This document shows, in pieces, positions 8,160 to 16,272 of a stretch of DNA of 64,000 bases. Source of the DNA: Streptosporangium brasiliense (GTDB lineage Bacteria > Actinomycetota > Actinomycetes > Streptosporangiales > Streptosporangiaceae); assembly GCF_030811595.1 (NCBI RefSeq), contig NZ_JAUSRB010000002.1, positions 62,001 to 126,000 of the forward strand, in the 5' to 3' direction. A program made the position numbers and the translations under genes. Position 1 is the stretch's first letter, and the number at the start of each line of letters is the position of its first letter. The notes beneath the pieces were generated by a model. That model saw only the letters and a program-made list of their open reading frames with translations, made no database searches and was not told the DNA's origin.

Positions 8160-9293
8160 TCACAGCACCGCGAATCTGGCCGCGCCTCCCGGGGCGAACT
8201 CGGTGTGGATGCGGTGGAGGGGCACTCCCAGGCCGAGCAGGCGGTTGGCGGTCACCCGCACCATGTCGGGCGAGCCGCACACGAAGACGTCTCCGTCGGG
8301 GACGATCCGGTGATACTCCAGGGCGTCCACCGCGCTCTGCCTGCGCCACTGGTCGGGATCGTCGGAGATCGCGTGGACGATCCGCAGGCGCCTGTGGTCC
8401 GAACGCAGGCGTTGCAGGTCTTCGTTGTCGTAGGCGTCGACGCTGCGCCGGACACCGTGGAAGAGATCGATGGCGGGGCGGTCGGGCACCCAGACCGACT
8501 CCTCGATGAGCGCCTTGAGCGGGGCCAGACCCGTGCCGCCGGCGATGAAGATCAGGTGCGAGGTGCTCGCCCGGTCGAGCACGAGGCTCCCCCGCGGCGG
8601 TCCCAGCAGGAGGCTGTCTCCCGGCCGGGTGTGGTGCATCAGCGCCGTGCTGACCCATCCGCCGGGCACCATCCGCACGTGGAAGGTGAGCAGGTTGTCC
8701 TGGCGGGGCGCGTTCGCGATCGAGTACGGGCGCCACACCCGGGGCCAGTGCGCGCTCTGCAGGGTGGCGTACTGGCCGGCCCGGTAGGGGTAGGGCTGGT
8801 CGGGCTGGACGGTGATCACGGCGATCTCGGGGGTGCGCACCTCGTGCGCGACCACGGTCGCGACCCAGGACGGCGGAGACTGGGTGGCGTCCTGCTCGGC
8901 GGCCTGGATCATCACCTCGGCGATGAACTTGTAGGCGGTCATCCACGCCTCGTCGTAGGCGGGACGCCAGAGCTCGCCCGCGTGGTATCGCATCGCGGCG
9001 ACCAGGCAGTCGCCGACCGCGGGGTAGTGCTCGGGCTGGACCCCGTACTTGCGGTGGTCCCGGGCGAGCTGGCCGAGATAGTCGCCCACCCCATCGCCGT
9101 CCTCCAGGTTGAGCACCACCTGGGCGAGCGCGTGGAACAGGCGGTCGCGCTGGAGGTCCATCGCGGGCGGGAAGAGCTCCCGGATGTGCGGGTAGTTGGC
9201 GAAGAGCCTGCCGTAGAAGTGCTTGGTGACCTGGTCGGCCACCGGCTCGATGAGTGACCAGCTGTGGCGGATCAGCCCGATGTCGATTGTCAT
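8160..9293 (-). CDS. Flavohemoprotein-like globin/FAD/NAD(P) reductase
   Basis: A 377-residue protein in flavohemoglobin order: globin (1 to about 135), FAD domain, NAD(P) domain. The globin part has a Tyr (Y27) at the distal B10-like position and a His (H80) aligned with the proximal heme ligand of Hmp. The reductase part has RPYSIAN (about 186), the nucleotide loop GGTGLAPL (about 249) and CGSPDMV (about 338). The predicted activity is NO dioxygenation (NO + O2 to nitrate) or O2/CO chemistry. It is shorter than typical Hmp (about 396-400). It follows the PNPOx-like gene by only 4 nt, so the two are almost certainly co-transcribed and possibly translationally coupled. Confidence 0.9.
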   Translation of the reverse strand: MTIDIGLIRHSWSLIEPVADQVTKHFYGRLFANYPHIRELFPPAMDLQRDRLFHALAQVVLNLEDGDGVGDYLGQLARDHRKYGVQPEHYPAVGDCLVAAMRYHAGELWRPAYDEAWMTAYKFIAEVMIQAAEQDATQSPPSWVATVVAHEVRTPEIAVITVQPDQPYPYRAGQYATLQSAHWPRVWRPYSIANAPRQDNLLTFHVRMVPGGWVSTALMHHTRPGDSLLLGPPRGSLVLDRASTSHLIFIAGGTGLAPLKALIEESVWVPDRPAIDLFHGVRRSVDAYDNEDLQRLRSDHRRLRIVHAISDDPDQWRRQSAVDALEYHRIVPDGDVFVCGSPDMVRVTANRLLGLGVPLHRIHTEFAPGGAARFAVL

Positions 9294-9297
9294 CCCG

Positions 9298-9972
9298 TCA
9301 CCCGACCGACTTTCCCGCCTCTTCCCGCTCCCGCCCGGCGACCTTCACCTGCCCGACACCGAAGTAGTCGTCTCCCGCGGGCCTGCGTCCTTCGGACCTG
9401 CGCTCCCTGCGGTCCTGCTTGGTCAGCAGCGGGATGTGCTTGGAGCAGTGGATGTATGCCTCCTCGACCTCCACCATGACCCAGCGCTCGGCCCGGCGGC
9501 CGGGCGCGGTGCGGTCCTCGTCGACCAGGCCATAGCGGCGGGCCGCGTCGTAGGCGGTGGTGATGGTCGCCGAGCCGTTGATGTGCAGGCCCACGAGGTC
9601 GTCGAAGAAGTCGACGAACAGCAGGCTGAGGTGCGCGTTCTCCATGATGTTGCCCAGGCTGGCGAGGACGCCGTTGCCGCGGAACTCCGGATACATCACC
9701 CTCGTGTCGTCCACCACCCGGACGAACCCGGGCGGGCCCGCCCGGAACGACGTGTCACAGTTGCCCGCGGCGTCCGCGGTCCCCACGAAGACCATTTCCT
9801 GCCGGGCGACGAAGTCCCGCATATGGGGCGTCAGGCGGTCGACGACCTGCCGTTCGTAGAAGCGCTCCGCCCGGTCCCTGGTGGCGAACAATCTCTGGAG
9901 GATGTGCTCCCCCCTGGAACCCGGTAAGCCCTCGCCGTCATCCAGAGCTCCGTACGGCGTGTGCTGCCCCAT
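9298..9972 (-). CDS. Pyridoxamine 5'-phosphate oxidase-family flavin-binding protein
   Basis: A 224-residue split-barrel protein of the PNPOx-like superfamily. Features are FVARQEMVFVGTADAAGNCD opening the barrel, RVMYPEFRGNGVLASLGNIMENAHLSLLFVDF as the central FMN/F420-pocket-like strand set (quoted in separate parts by position, about 100-130), and LHINGSATI. It lacks the residues that would define it as PdxH, so it is more likely an FMN-, F420- or heme-binding redox protein. The ATG at 9972 has GGGAG 8 nt upstream; the frame remains open to 10080 without a good RBS. As the first gene of a two-gene operon with the flavohemoprotein, a role in NO or oxygen stress is inferred. Confidence 0.8.
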   Translation of the reverse strand: MGQHTPYGALDDGEGLPGSRGEHILQRLFATRDRAERFYERQVVDRLTPHMRDFVARQEMVFVGTADAAGNCDTSFRAGPPGFVRVVDDTRVMYPEFRGNGVLASLGNIMENAHLSLLFVDFFDDLVGLHINGSATITTAYDAARRYGLVDEDRTAPGRRAERWVMVEVEEAYIHCSKHIPLLTKQDRRERRSEGRRPAGDDYFGVGQVKVAGREREEAGKSVG

Positions 9973-10395
9973 CACATCGCTCCCAGTAGTCCCGATCACA
10001 TGGCCTGCGACGTGGGCGGCCGCCGAGCTCGCGCCCGACAGCCCCGGCGGCGGAACACCGATCCGGGCGGTTCTGCCCACGTAAGCGATGGAGCCTAAAC
10101 CATAGGCACCCTTGTCCGAAATGGTCTTGAAACTTTTCTTCGAGAGTCATGAGGCATGCTCAATTTCCTCACCTGACCCGCCGAGTCACCCGCCATTCCC
10201 CTCCACAGCCGTGACGCCGCCCCTCGAAACCGGACAGGGATCCCTGTAACCGCAGATCACAGCAGCCACCTGTCCCGACCGGCACCATCGGGGTGTAAGA
10301 CGCGCCAAAGAGGGTAAGGGGACCAGTCATGATCAAAGTCAAGGATACCGGCAGACCGGAAAAGCGGTGGGGCTTTTCCCCTCATCCGGTGCGAC
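9973..10395. other. Gene-free region with a perfect palindrome and a hairpin
   Basis: This 423-bp stretch holds the promoter side of the PNPOx operon and the 3' side of the importer operon. It contains a perfect 14-bp palindrome ACAGGGATCCCTGT at 10234-10247 and a hairpin with an 8-bp perfect stem at 10358-10365/10372-10379 that could terminate the importer transcript. An ATG at 10329 after TAAGGGG opens a 35-codon frame running into the importer gene on the other strand. Its third-position GC is well below that of the neighbours, so I do not call it a gene. Confidence 0.4.
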
Positions 10396-11211
10396 TCATC
10401 CGGCGGGCCGGGCCTCGCGGAGCGCGTCGGCCATGAGCGTGACGCCCAGACTGGTCAGGGCCAGCGCGAGCGCCGGCACGGCCGCGAGCCGCGGAGTGAC
10501 CACGAGCAGGGCCGTCGCCTCGCTGACCATCCCGCCCCAGTCGACCTCCGGCGGGGGCAGGCCGATGCCGAGGAAGCTCAGCGAGGTCGCCGCGACCAGG
10601 CTCTTGGCCATGTCGCCGGTGGCGACGGTGAGGGCGGGCCCGACCGCGTGCGGGAGGATGGTCCGGCGCAGCAGGTAGAAGGGCGACGCGCCCATCGCCC
10701 GGACCGCCAGCACGTGGCCGGAGGCCGCCGCCCGCACGACCGCGGCCCGGACGACGAGGGCGCAGCTCACCCATCCCAGCGGCACGAGGGCGGCGAGGAC
10801 GGCGGTGAAGCCGGGCGGCAGCACCCCGGCCAGGGCCAGCGCGAGCGTGAGGCCGGGCAGCGCGAGCGCCACGGCGGCCGCCGACCGCAGCAGCCGGTCG
10901 AGCCGGCCGCCCGCCAGGCCCGCCACGGCGCCGGCGACCGTACCGGCCGCGGTGGTGACGGCGGTGACGGCGGCGGCCAGCAGCAGCGAGGTACGGCCCG
11001 CCGCGGCGGTCCTGGTGAGCAGGTCGCGCCCGAGCTGGTCGGTGCCGAGCCAGTGCTCCCCGCCGGCCGGGAGCAGGGCCCGCGCCAGGTCCGGCCGGTA
11101 GGGGTCGTGGGGCGACAGCACCGGCGCCGCCAGGCAGAACAGGACGACCGCGCCGAACAGCAGCGCGCCGGCGACACCCCCGGCGGGCCGCCGCGGACGG
11201 TGACCCGTCAC
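10396..11211 (-). CDS. ABC importer permease (DppC/NikC type)
   Basis: A 271-residue inner-membrane permease with about six helices. It has the N-terminal DppC-like signature (LGTDQLGRDLLTR, about 47-59) and the EAA-type loop RAMGASPFYLLRRTILPHA that contacts the ATPase. The start is GTG at 11211, which overlaps the upstream permease stop (GTGA), so the genes are translationally coupled. The frame stays open far upstream, but that part is antisense-like sequence inside the other permease. The loop is intact, so it should pair with DppD/DppF-type ATPases, but no such gene is in the window; an ATPase encoded elsewhere is needed. Confidence 0.85.
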   Translation of the reverse strand: MTGHRPRRPAGGVAGALLFGAVVLFCLAAPVLSPHDPYRPDLARALLPAGGEHWLGTDQLGRDLLTRTAAAGRTSLLLAAAVTAVTTAAGTVAGAVAGLAGGRLDRLLRSAAAVALALPGLTLALALAGVLPPGFTAVLAALVPLGWVSCALVVRAAVVRAAASGHVLAVRAMGASPFYLLRRTILPHAVGPALTVATGDMAKSLVAATSLSFLGIGLPPPEVDWGGMVSEATALLVVTPRLAAVPALALALTSLGVTLMADALREARPAG

Positions 11212-12131
11212 CGTCGCGTCCGGGGGTCGGCCAGCGACGCGCACAGCTCGGCCAGGGCCAGGACCAGCACGGTCCCGAGCGCGACGAGCAGCACGTACGC
11301 CTGCACGGTCGGGATGTCCCGCTGCCGGATCGCCGACACGGCGAGCTGGCCCACCCCGGGCCAGGCGAACAGGGTCTCGACGACCACCGCGCCGGCCAGC
11401 AGCTCGGTGAGCACGATCCCGGCCGCGGTGATCGCGCCGGGCGCGGCCGCGCGCAGCGCGTGCACCATGACGGTACGGCGCGCGGTCAGACCCTTGGCCA
11501 CGGCGAGCTTGACGAAGGGCAGCCGCGCCACGGCCGCCAGGTCGGCCCGGAGCAGCCGGAGCAGCGTGGCCGTACCGGCCAGGCCGAGGGTGACGGCCGG
11601 CAGGATCACCGCCTCCGGGGAGCCGTCGCCACCGGTCGGCAGGGCCCGCGCGCCGACGGCGACCAGGCTGATCAGCAGGATGCCGACGACGTACGGCGGG
11701 ACGGCCGCGACCGTCACCGCCACGGCCCGCGCGATCCGGCTGTCGAGTGCGCGCGGCCGGAGGGCGGCGCGGACCGACACGAGCACGGCCGGCCCGACCG
11801 CGATGAGCGAGGCCACCCCGGCCAGCCACAGCGTCGCCGGGACCCGCGACAGGATCTCGGCGGCCACCGGCGCGCGGTCGACGTGGGAGCGCCCGAAGTC
11901 GCCCCGCAGCACGCCGAGCAGCCAGTGGAGGTACTGGGAGAACAGCGGCCGGTCGAGGCCGAGCTCGCCCCGCAGCACGGCCACGCTCTCCGCCGTGGGC
12001 TGGACGCCGCCCCGGCGGAGGATCTCCTCCGCCGGGTCTCCGGGCGCCAGGGACGTCAGGAGAAAGGTCAGCGCCGACAGCACCAGCAGGACGAGGAGCG
12101 TCCGTGTCACGCGCCGCAGGGCGGCGGTCAC
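11208..12131 (-). CDS. ABC importer permease (DppB/NikB type)
   Basis: A 307-residue membrane permease. The N-terminus has the DppB pattern: one helix, then LTSLAPGDPAEE and LGLDRPLFSQYLHWLLGVLRGDFG before the main helix bundle. The EAA-like loop is VKLAVAKGLTARRTVMVHALRAA. The start codon overlaps the stop of the substrate-binding protein gene (ATGA at 12131-12128) and its own stop overlaps the next permease start, giving a tightly coupled three-gene unit. The family imports oligopeptides, nickel or metal-chelate complexes. Substrate cannot be read from the permease. Confidence 0.88.
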   Translation of the reverse strand: MTAALRRVTRTLLVLLVLSALTFLLTSLAPGDPAEEILRRGGVQPTAESVAVLRGELGLDRPLFSQYLHWLLGVLRGDFGRSHVDRAPVAAEILSRVPATLWLAGVASLIAVGPAVLVSVRAALRPRALDSRIARAVAVTVAAVPPYVVGILLISLVAVGARALPTGGDGSPEAVILPAVTLGLAGTATLLRLLRADLAAVARLPFVKLAVAKGLTARRTVMVHALRAAAPGAITAAGIVLTELLAGAVVVETLFAWPGVGQLAVSAIRQRDIPTVQAYVLLVALGTVLVLALAELCASLADPRTRR

Positions 12132-13744
12132 CGCGCCGGCGCCAGTCCGGCGAGATCCACCAGGTAGGCCGGGCTCTGCGTGAGACCCCGCACCGCGCTG
12201 CTCGTCACCACCGGGTTGTCCTGGTAGGCGAGCGGGATCATCGGCCGGTCGGCGGCCAGCAGCCGCTGGACCCGGTGGTAGAGCTCACGGCGCTCGTCCG
12301 CGCCGGCGGCGGCCGCGGCCCGGTCGATCAGCCGGTCGAACTCCTCGCTGCGGTAGCCGAGGTTGCGCTCGCGGTTCCAGGCCGCGTCGGAGCGCAGGAA
12401 TCGGCGGAACAGGTAGTCGGGGTCGCCGTTGGGCACGCTGTAGGCGCTCAGGAAGATGTCGTAGTCTCCCGCCTCCATGACCGCCTTCGTCGCCTCGGCC
12501 ACGTTCACCCGGGCGGGCAGGCCCACCGCCCGCAGGTCGGCCCGCAGCACCTCGGCGATGTCGGCGTAGGGGAACTGGCCGGTCTCCGACGAGGAGATCA
12601 GGATGGAGACCGGCCCGGCCGGGCGGCCCGCCGCGGCGACGAGCCCGCGCGCCCGGGCGGGGTCGTGGACCGGGCGGAGGCCGGGATCGGACAGGGCTCC
12701 GAAGATCGGCGACAGGAAGGGCGCGCCGGGCGTCGCCGTACCCGCCAGCAGCGTGCCGGCGATGGCCCGCCGGTCGATCGCCAGATCCACCGCCTCACGC
12801 AGTCTCGGATCCGCGAACGGTCCCCGGGAGGCGTTGAAGGTCAGGTAGTGGGTGAGCACGGAGGGGGTGCGGGTGACCCGGAACCGGCCCTCGGCGGCGA
12901 CCGCGGCGACCTGGCCGGGGAGCAGGGCGCCCTTGTCCATCAGCCCGGCGACCTCACCGGCCCGCAGCGCCGCCACCCGCGCGTTGGCGTCCGGGACCGT
13001 CTTCACCACGATCCTGTCGAAGGCCGGCCGGCCGCCCCAGTAGCCCGGATTGGCGGCCAGCTCCGCCTGCCGTCCCTTCGACCAGGAGACCAGCGTGTAG
13101 GGGCCCGTGCCCACCGGGCCGCCGGCGAACTCCCCGCCGGCCCCGAACGCCGACGGCGCCTGGATCATGCTGTAGAAGTCGGCCAGCCTGGCGGGCAGGT
13201 CCGCGACCGGCTCGGCCAGGGTGAACACGACCTTCCCGCCCTCGGCCCGCACGCCGGTGAGCTTGCCGTAGGCCGCCTCCATCCCGGCGTCGAGGCTGAA
13301 GAAGGCCGACGGCCTGGGCGCGATGCGCCGGAACCGCTCGACGTTGGCGACCACCGCCTCGGCGGTCAGCGGCGTCCCGTCGCTGAACCTCACACCGGTG
13401 CGCAGGGTGAACGTCCATCTCCGGCCCCCGCCGGAACGCTCCCACCCCGTCGCCAGCGCGGGCGCCGGCCGCATCCCGCCGTCCAGCGTCACCAGGGGCT
13501 CCCACACCCCCAGCGTCCGATGGGTGAAGTACGGATCCTCCGGCCCGGCCACGAGGTCGCGCGGGGCGGCCAGGACGAGCGCCCCCGCCGCCCGCCCGGC
13601 GTCCCCCTGGCCACCGCAGGCCGCCAGGGCGGCGAGCAGGGCCGTCCCCAGCGCGGCCACGGCCACGGCCCCCGCCCCCGGCCGGGCACCTCCACGCGCC
13701 CTCATCAAGATCGAAAGACGCCACCCGCGACGGCTCCTGTTCAC
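12128..13744 (-). CDS. SBP_bac_5 family substrate-binding lipoprotein
   Basis: A 538-residue extracellular solute-binding protein, the first gene of the importer operon. It has a basic N-terminus, a hydrophobic stretch and a lipobox (LAAC at about 41-44), so it should be anchored by lipidation. The mature part shows family features: EPLVTLDGGMRPAPALATGW, then FTLRTGVRFSDGTPLTAEAV and GTGPYTLVSW. The best start is GTG 13744, with AAAGGA 7 nt upstream; a shorter in-frame ATG lies at 13705. Nickel, dipeptide or opine-metal ligands are all possible. An AT-rich dyad about 85 bp upstream may be a metal-regulator site. Confidence 0.88.
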   Translation of the reverse strand: MNRSRRGWRLSILMRARGGARPGAGAVAVAALGTALLAALAACGGQGDAGRAAGALVLAAPRDLVAGPEDPYFTHRTLGVWEPLVTLDGGMRPAPALATGWERSGGGRRWTFTLRTGVRFSDGTPLTAEAVVANVERFRRIAPRPSAFFSLDAGMEAAYGKLTGVRAEGGKVVFTLAEPVADLPARLADFYSMIQAPSAFGAGGEFAGGPVGTGPYTLVSWSKGRQAELAANPGYWGGRPAFDRIVVKTVPDANARVAALRAGEVAGLMDKGALLPGQVAAVAAEGRFRVTRTPSVLTHYLTFNASRGPFADPRLREAVDLAIDRRAIAGTLLAGTATPGAPFLSPIFGALSDPGLRPVHDPARARGLVAAAGRPAGPVSILISSSETGQFPYADIAEVLRADLRAVGLPARVNVAEATKAVMEAGDYDIFLSAYSVPNGDPDYLFRRFLRSDAAWNRERNLGYRSEEFDRLIDRAAAAAGADERRELYHRVQRLLAADRPMIPLAYQDNPVVTSSAVRGLTQSPAYLVDLAGLAPAR

Positions 13745-14204
13745 ATGATCATCCTTTGCGGTCGGCGGAGCGGCTCCGCGCGTTCCCGAGCCGCCCGGGG
13801 ACGGCCCCCGGCATGACACCAGAGAAACGATAACCATTTTTATACGATTGGCGCCTTTCGACCTGTCACGAGATCGCATCACAGTCTGGATACGGCCGCC
13901 AGCCCCGGATGCGGGCCGCCCCGATCGCGTAGGGGCCATCCGGCGGGCGCTCCGGGCGGGGGCCGGAGGACGAGGGTCGGAGGACGGAGGACGGGGGCCG
14001 GAGGCGGACGCCTGGGGCGGGCGCCTCGGGCGGCGGCCCGCGCCCCGGCACGAAAACCGATATGAGGCCCGTAGCACCGCTTGATACTCTTCGCGGGGCC
14101 GACGGGGGATCGGGAACGGTGCGGACCTGACGGCTCCCGCCGGGGCCGGGCCGCACAACGGCGCGTCACGGAGGCCATCGACAACACGCTCCGGAGGTGC
14201 CGCC
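13745..14204. other. Divergent intergenic region with purine-rich simple repeats
   Basis: A 460-bp gap between the importer operon and the HAD gene. Near 13828 it holds an unusually AT-rich segment. Near 13965-14020 there is a run of GGAGGACG/GGCCGGAGG-like simple repeats on the plus strand. I see no convincing small gene: frames open here lack RBSs and domain-like composition. Confidence 0.5.
13828..13846 (-). promoter_or_regulatory. AT-rich imperfect dyad upstream of the importer operon
   Basis: CGATAACCATTTTTATACG is an imperfect palindrome (CGATAA against TTATACG) in a region otherwise above 70% GC. It lies 84 bp upstream of the importer GTG. Its general form recalls Fur-family (Zur/Nur) boxes, which would suit a metal importer. 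This is a weak match by eye and not a consensus hit. Confidence 0.3.
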
Positions 14205-14897
14205 ATGAGACTCAGCGGGCAGGTGCTCGTCTTCGACGCCGACGACACGTTGTGGGAGAACAACATCCTGTTCGAGCGCGTCATCGACGACTTCCTCCAC
14301 TGGCTGGAGCACCCGACGCTCGACAGGGCCGAGATCCGCGCCATCCTCGACGACATCGAGGCGGCGAACGCGGTCGTGCACGGTTACGGCAGCAAGATGT
14401 TCCTGCGCAGCCTCGGCGAGTGCCTGGAGCGGCTGCGCGAGCGGCCGGCGACCGTGGCGGAGCTCCGTCACATCGACGAGCTGGCGACGGCTCTCGTCGA
14501 AGGACGCGTGGAGCTGGTCCCCGGCGTCTCCGAGACGCTCGCCGACCTCGGCGACCGGCACGACCTGCTCCTGCTGACCAAGGGCGACACGGACGAGCAG
14601 CAGCGCAAGCTGGAGGTCTCCGGGCTCGCGCACCACTTCGGCGGCATCCACATCGTGGCCGAGAAGAACGTCGACACCTACCGGTGGCTCGCCCGGGAGC
14701 ACAGCCTGACGCCCGCGACGACCTGGATGATCGGCAACTCCCCGAAGTCCGACATCCTCCCCGCCCGGCAGGCGGGCATGAACGCGGTCTTCATCCCGAA
14801 CGACAACACCTGGGTGCTTGAGCACAGCGAGCTCGACCCCGCCGACACAGGCGTGCTGCGGCTCCGGAAGTTCTCCGAGCTGCCCGACCACTTCTGA
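14205..14897 (+). CDS. HAD-superfamily hydrolase
   Basis: A 230-residue haloacid-dehalogenase-type hydrolase. Motif I is FDADDTLWENN (10-20) with both catalytic aspartates, motif II is LLLLTKGD (Thr about 124), the motif III Lys is probably in VAEKNVDTYRW, and motif IV is MIGNSPKSDILPA with the metal-binding Asp. A helical cap sits between motifs I and II. It is most likely a phosphatase or phosphoglycolate-phosphatase-like enzyme, with unknown substrate. GGAGGT lies 7 nt before the ATG. The Nudix gene follows 16 nt after its stop, so the two are probably an operon for nucleotide or phosphate housekeeping. Confidence 0.88.
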   Translation: MRLSGQVLVFDADDTLWENNILFERVIDDFLHWLEHPTLDRAEIRAILDDIEAANAVVHGYGSKMFLRSLGECLERLRERPATVAELRHIDELATALVEGRVELVPGVSETLADLGDRHDLLLLTKGDTDEQQRKLEVSGLAHHFGGIHIVAEKNVDTYRWLAREHSLTPATTWMIGNSPKSDILPARQAGMNAVFIPNDNTWVLEHSELDPADTGVLRLRKFSELPDHF

Positions 14898-14913
14898 GCG
14901 AAGGATCCCTCGC

Positions 14914-15393
14914 ATGAGCACCACCTCGCCGTCGGACGGCCCCTCCCGGCAGTCCGGGTCCACCCCCGGAGGAACGCGCAGGACGCCCTCCGTCTCCTGC
15001 GTGTTCATCTGCCACGACGGCCACGGCCGGGTGCTGCTGGCCCGGCGTGGCAGCGGCGCCCGGGACGAGCCCGGCACCTGGGACTGCGGGGCCGGGGCGC
15101 TGGAGTACGGCGAGACGTTCGAGGCGGCCGTCGCCCGAGAGGTCCGCGAGGAATACTCGGCCGACGCGCTGAAGATCGAGACGATCGGAGTCCGCAACGT
15201 CCTCCGGGAGGAGCCGGCCTCCCACTGGGTCGCGGTCATCTTCGCGGTCGAGGTGGATCCCGCCGGAGTCGCCATCGGCGAGCCTCACAAGTTCGACGAG
15301 CTGGGCTGGTTCGCGCCGGACACGCTGCCGTACCCGCTGCACTCACAGCTCGCCGAGAGCCTCAGCCTGTTCCACGCCTGGCAGCGGGCGTAG
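14914..15393 (+). CDS. Nudix hydrolase
   Basis: A 159-residue Nudix hydrolase that cleaves nucleoside-diphosphate-linked substrates. The Nudix box runs from GALEYGE through REVREEY (about residues 59-80), matching GX5EX7REUXEEX with Tyr in place of the usual final Gly. The first 30 residues are Ser/Pro/Gly-rich and probably disordered. The start at ATG 14914 has GAAGGA upstream; the frame is open further 5' but that part overlaps the HAD gene. It is probably co-transcribed with the HAD hydrolase. Substrate is not predictable; an NTP or NDP-sugar is typical. Confidence 0.88.
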   Translation: MSTTSPSDGPSRQSGSTPGGTRRTPSVSCVFICHDGHGRVLLARRGSGARDEPGTWDCGAGALEYGETFEAAVAREVREEYSADALKIETIGVRNVLREEPASHWVAVIFAVEVDPAGVAIGEPHKFDELGWFAPDTLPYPLHSQLAESLSLFHAWQRA

Positions 15394-15453
15394 GCGCGGA
15401 ACAGCGCGAGAGCCGAGCCCCTCGGCGGGCCGCGGACGCCTGATGTCGTCCGC

Positions 15454-15540
15454 TCAGAACACCTGGGCCAGGCAGCCCAGGGCGACGGCCACCACGATCG
15501 CGGCGACCGCCAACGCTCTCACGGATCTGGGAATGCGCAC
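15454..15540 (-). CDS. 28-residue single-helix membrane peptide
   Basis: A very short ORF that was recognised by its translation signals. GTG 15540 has GGAGGGG upstream at about 7 nt. The peptide has four basic residues in its first nine positions, then about 18 hydrophobic residues (ALAVAAIVVAVALGCLA), ending QVF. This is the pattern of a small inner-membrane protein or a short lipid-anchored peptide. It lies 18 nt downstream of the 55-residue ORF and is third in the ohr operon. No homologue is known to me and function is unknown. Confidence 0.5.
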   Translation of the reverse strand: MRIPRSVRALAVAAIVVAVALGCLAQVF

Positions 15541-15558
15541 CACGATGCCCCTCCAGCT

Positions 15559-15726
15559 TCACAGGCAGTACCGCACGAGCCATCCGTCCGCGTCGTAGGC
15601 CCGCTGCGCGGGGTCCGGCGCGGTGGCTGCGCGCTCTTCGACCATGTCCTCGAGCCGGACCCGTTCGGGCAGCCGGCCGAATCGGGCACGCCGCGCGGTC
15701 TCGGCGGCGTCGTGCGCCGGCCCCAC
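15559..15726 (-). CDS. 55-residue conserved-looking small protein
   Basis: A short ORF starting at GTG 15726, 1 nt after the ohr stop, so translation is probably coupled. It is soluble and charged: an amphipathic N-terminal helix (HDAAETARRARFGRLPERV), a LEDMVEE segment, and a C-terminal DADGWLVRYCL. Codon use is GC-biased like its neighbours. Small proteins of this style (GRLPxRVxxEDxVEE) are, as I recall, common in actinomycetes, but I know no function. Its position between ohr and a membrane peptide suggests an accessory role in peroxide response. Confidence 0.55.
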   Translation of the reverse strand: MGPAHDAAETARRARFGRLPERVRLEDMVEERAATAPDPAQRAYDADGWLVRYCL

Positions 15727-15727
15727 C

Positions 15728-16153
15728 TCAGGCGGCTTTCGCGTTGATGGTGACCGGGATGTTGCCGCGGACCGCCTTGGAGTAGGGGCAGATCTGGTGG
15801 GCCGCGGCGCCGAGCTCGTCGGCCGTCCGCTGGTCCACGCCTCCGAGTTCCAGGTTGAGCACGGCGCTGAGGCCGAACTCGCCGTCGTCGCCGTGGCGCA
15901 GGGTCACCTCCGCCGTGATGGCCGTGCTCGTCAGCGCGACCTTGCGCTGCGCCGCCGCCCTTCTGACCGCGCCGAGGAAGCAGGAGCCCCAGCCCGCGGC
16001 GAACAACTGCTCGGGATTGGTGGCCCCGCCCGCCCCGCCGAGCTGCTCCGGGATGGCGAGCGTGGTGTCGAGGAGGCCGTCGTCGGCCTGGATCCGGCCT
16101 CCGTTGCGGCCCTCTCCCGTGACGGTGACGACCCCGGTGTAGCTGACAGCCAT
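15728..16153 (-). CDS. ohr: Organic hydroperoxide resistance protein (Ohr/OsmC family)
   Basis: A 141-residue Ohr-type thiol peroxidase that reduces organic hydroperoxides. It carries both family cysteines: WGSCFLGAV (about residues 55-63) and HQICPYSKAVRGN (about 120). The Arg that helps activate the first Cys is probably the one in GGRIQ near residue 20. AGAAGGGA precedes the ATG at 16153. The usual MarR-type OhrR gene is not adjacent. Instead the promoter holds two copies of a dyad that also occurs at the CGNR regulator gene 4 kb away. Two small ORFs follow within 20 nt each. Confidence 0.92.
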   Translation of the reverse strand: MAVSYTGVVTVTGEGRNGGRIQADDGLLDTTLAIPEQLGGAGGATNPEQLFAAGWGSCFLGAVRRAAAQRKVALTSTAITAEVTLRHGDDGEFGLSAVLNLELGGVDQRTADELGAAAHQICPYSKAVRGNIPVTINAKAA

Positions 16154-16202
16154 GACTTTTCCCTTCTGGGCTGGTGGAGAAAGCCCGGGAACGCATCGAG
16201 CG

Positions 16203-16261
16203 TCACCGGTTCAACTGGTGACGATATTGGCAGCTCGATGCGTCACCCGTCAAGCCGGTGA
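16203..16261 (-). promoter_or_regulatory. Double operator TCACC-N9-GGTGA in the ohr promoter
   Basis: Two dyads, 16203-16221 and 16243-16261, start exactly 40 bp apart. The arms are TCACC/GGTGA with a 9-nt centre (GGTTCAACT and CGTCAAGCC). On the minus strand a TTGACG lies inside the distal dyad, and CAATAT lies 18 nt further on between the dyads, so a -35/-10 pair would be covered by a bound repressor. The proximal dyad ends 50 nt before the ohr ATG. The same arrangement occurs at 20309-20367. Confidence 0.75.
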
Positions 16262-16272
16262 CGCGGAGGGGT

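Noticed and set aside
10329..10436. A 35-codon ORF with an RBS-like TAAGGGG
   Set aside because: It overlaps the end of the importer gene, carries a hairpin inside it and has low third-position GC. I recognise no homologue.
11212..11829. N-terminal extension of the NikC-like permease ORF
   Set aside because: This part is read out of frame through the NikB-like permease gene. The GTGA overlap at 11211 gives a normal-sized permease.
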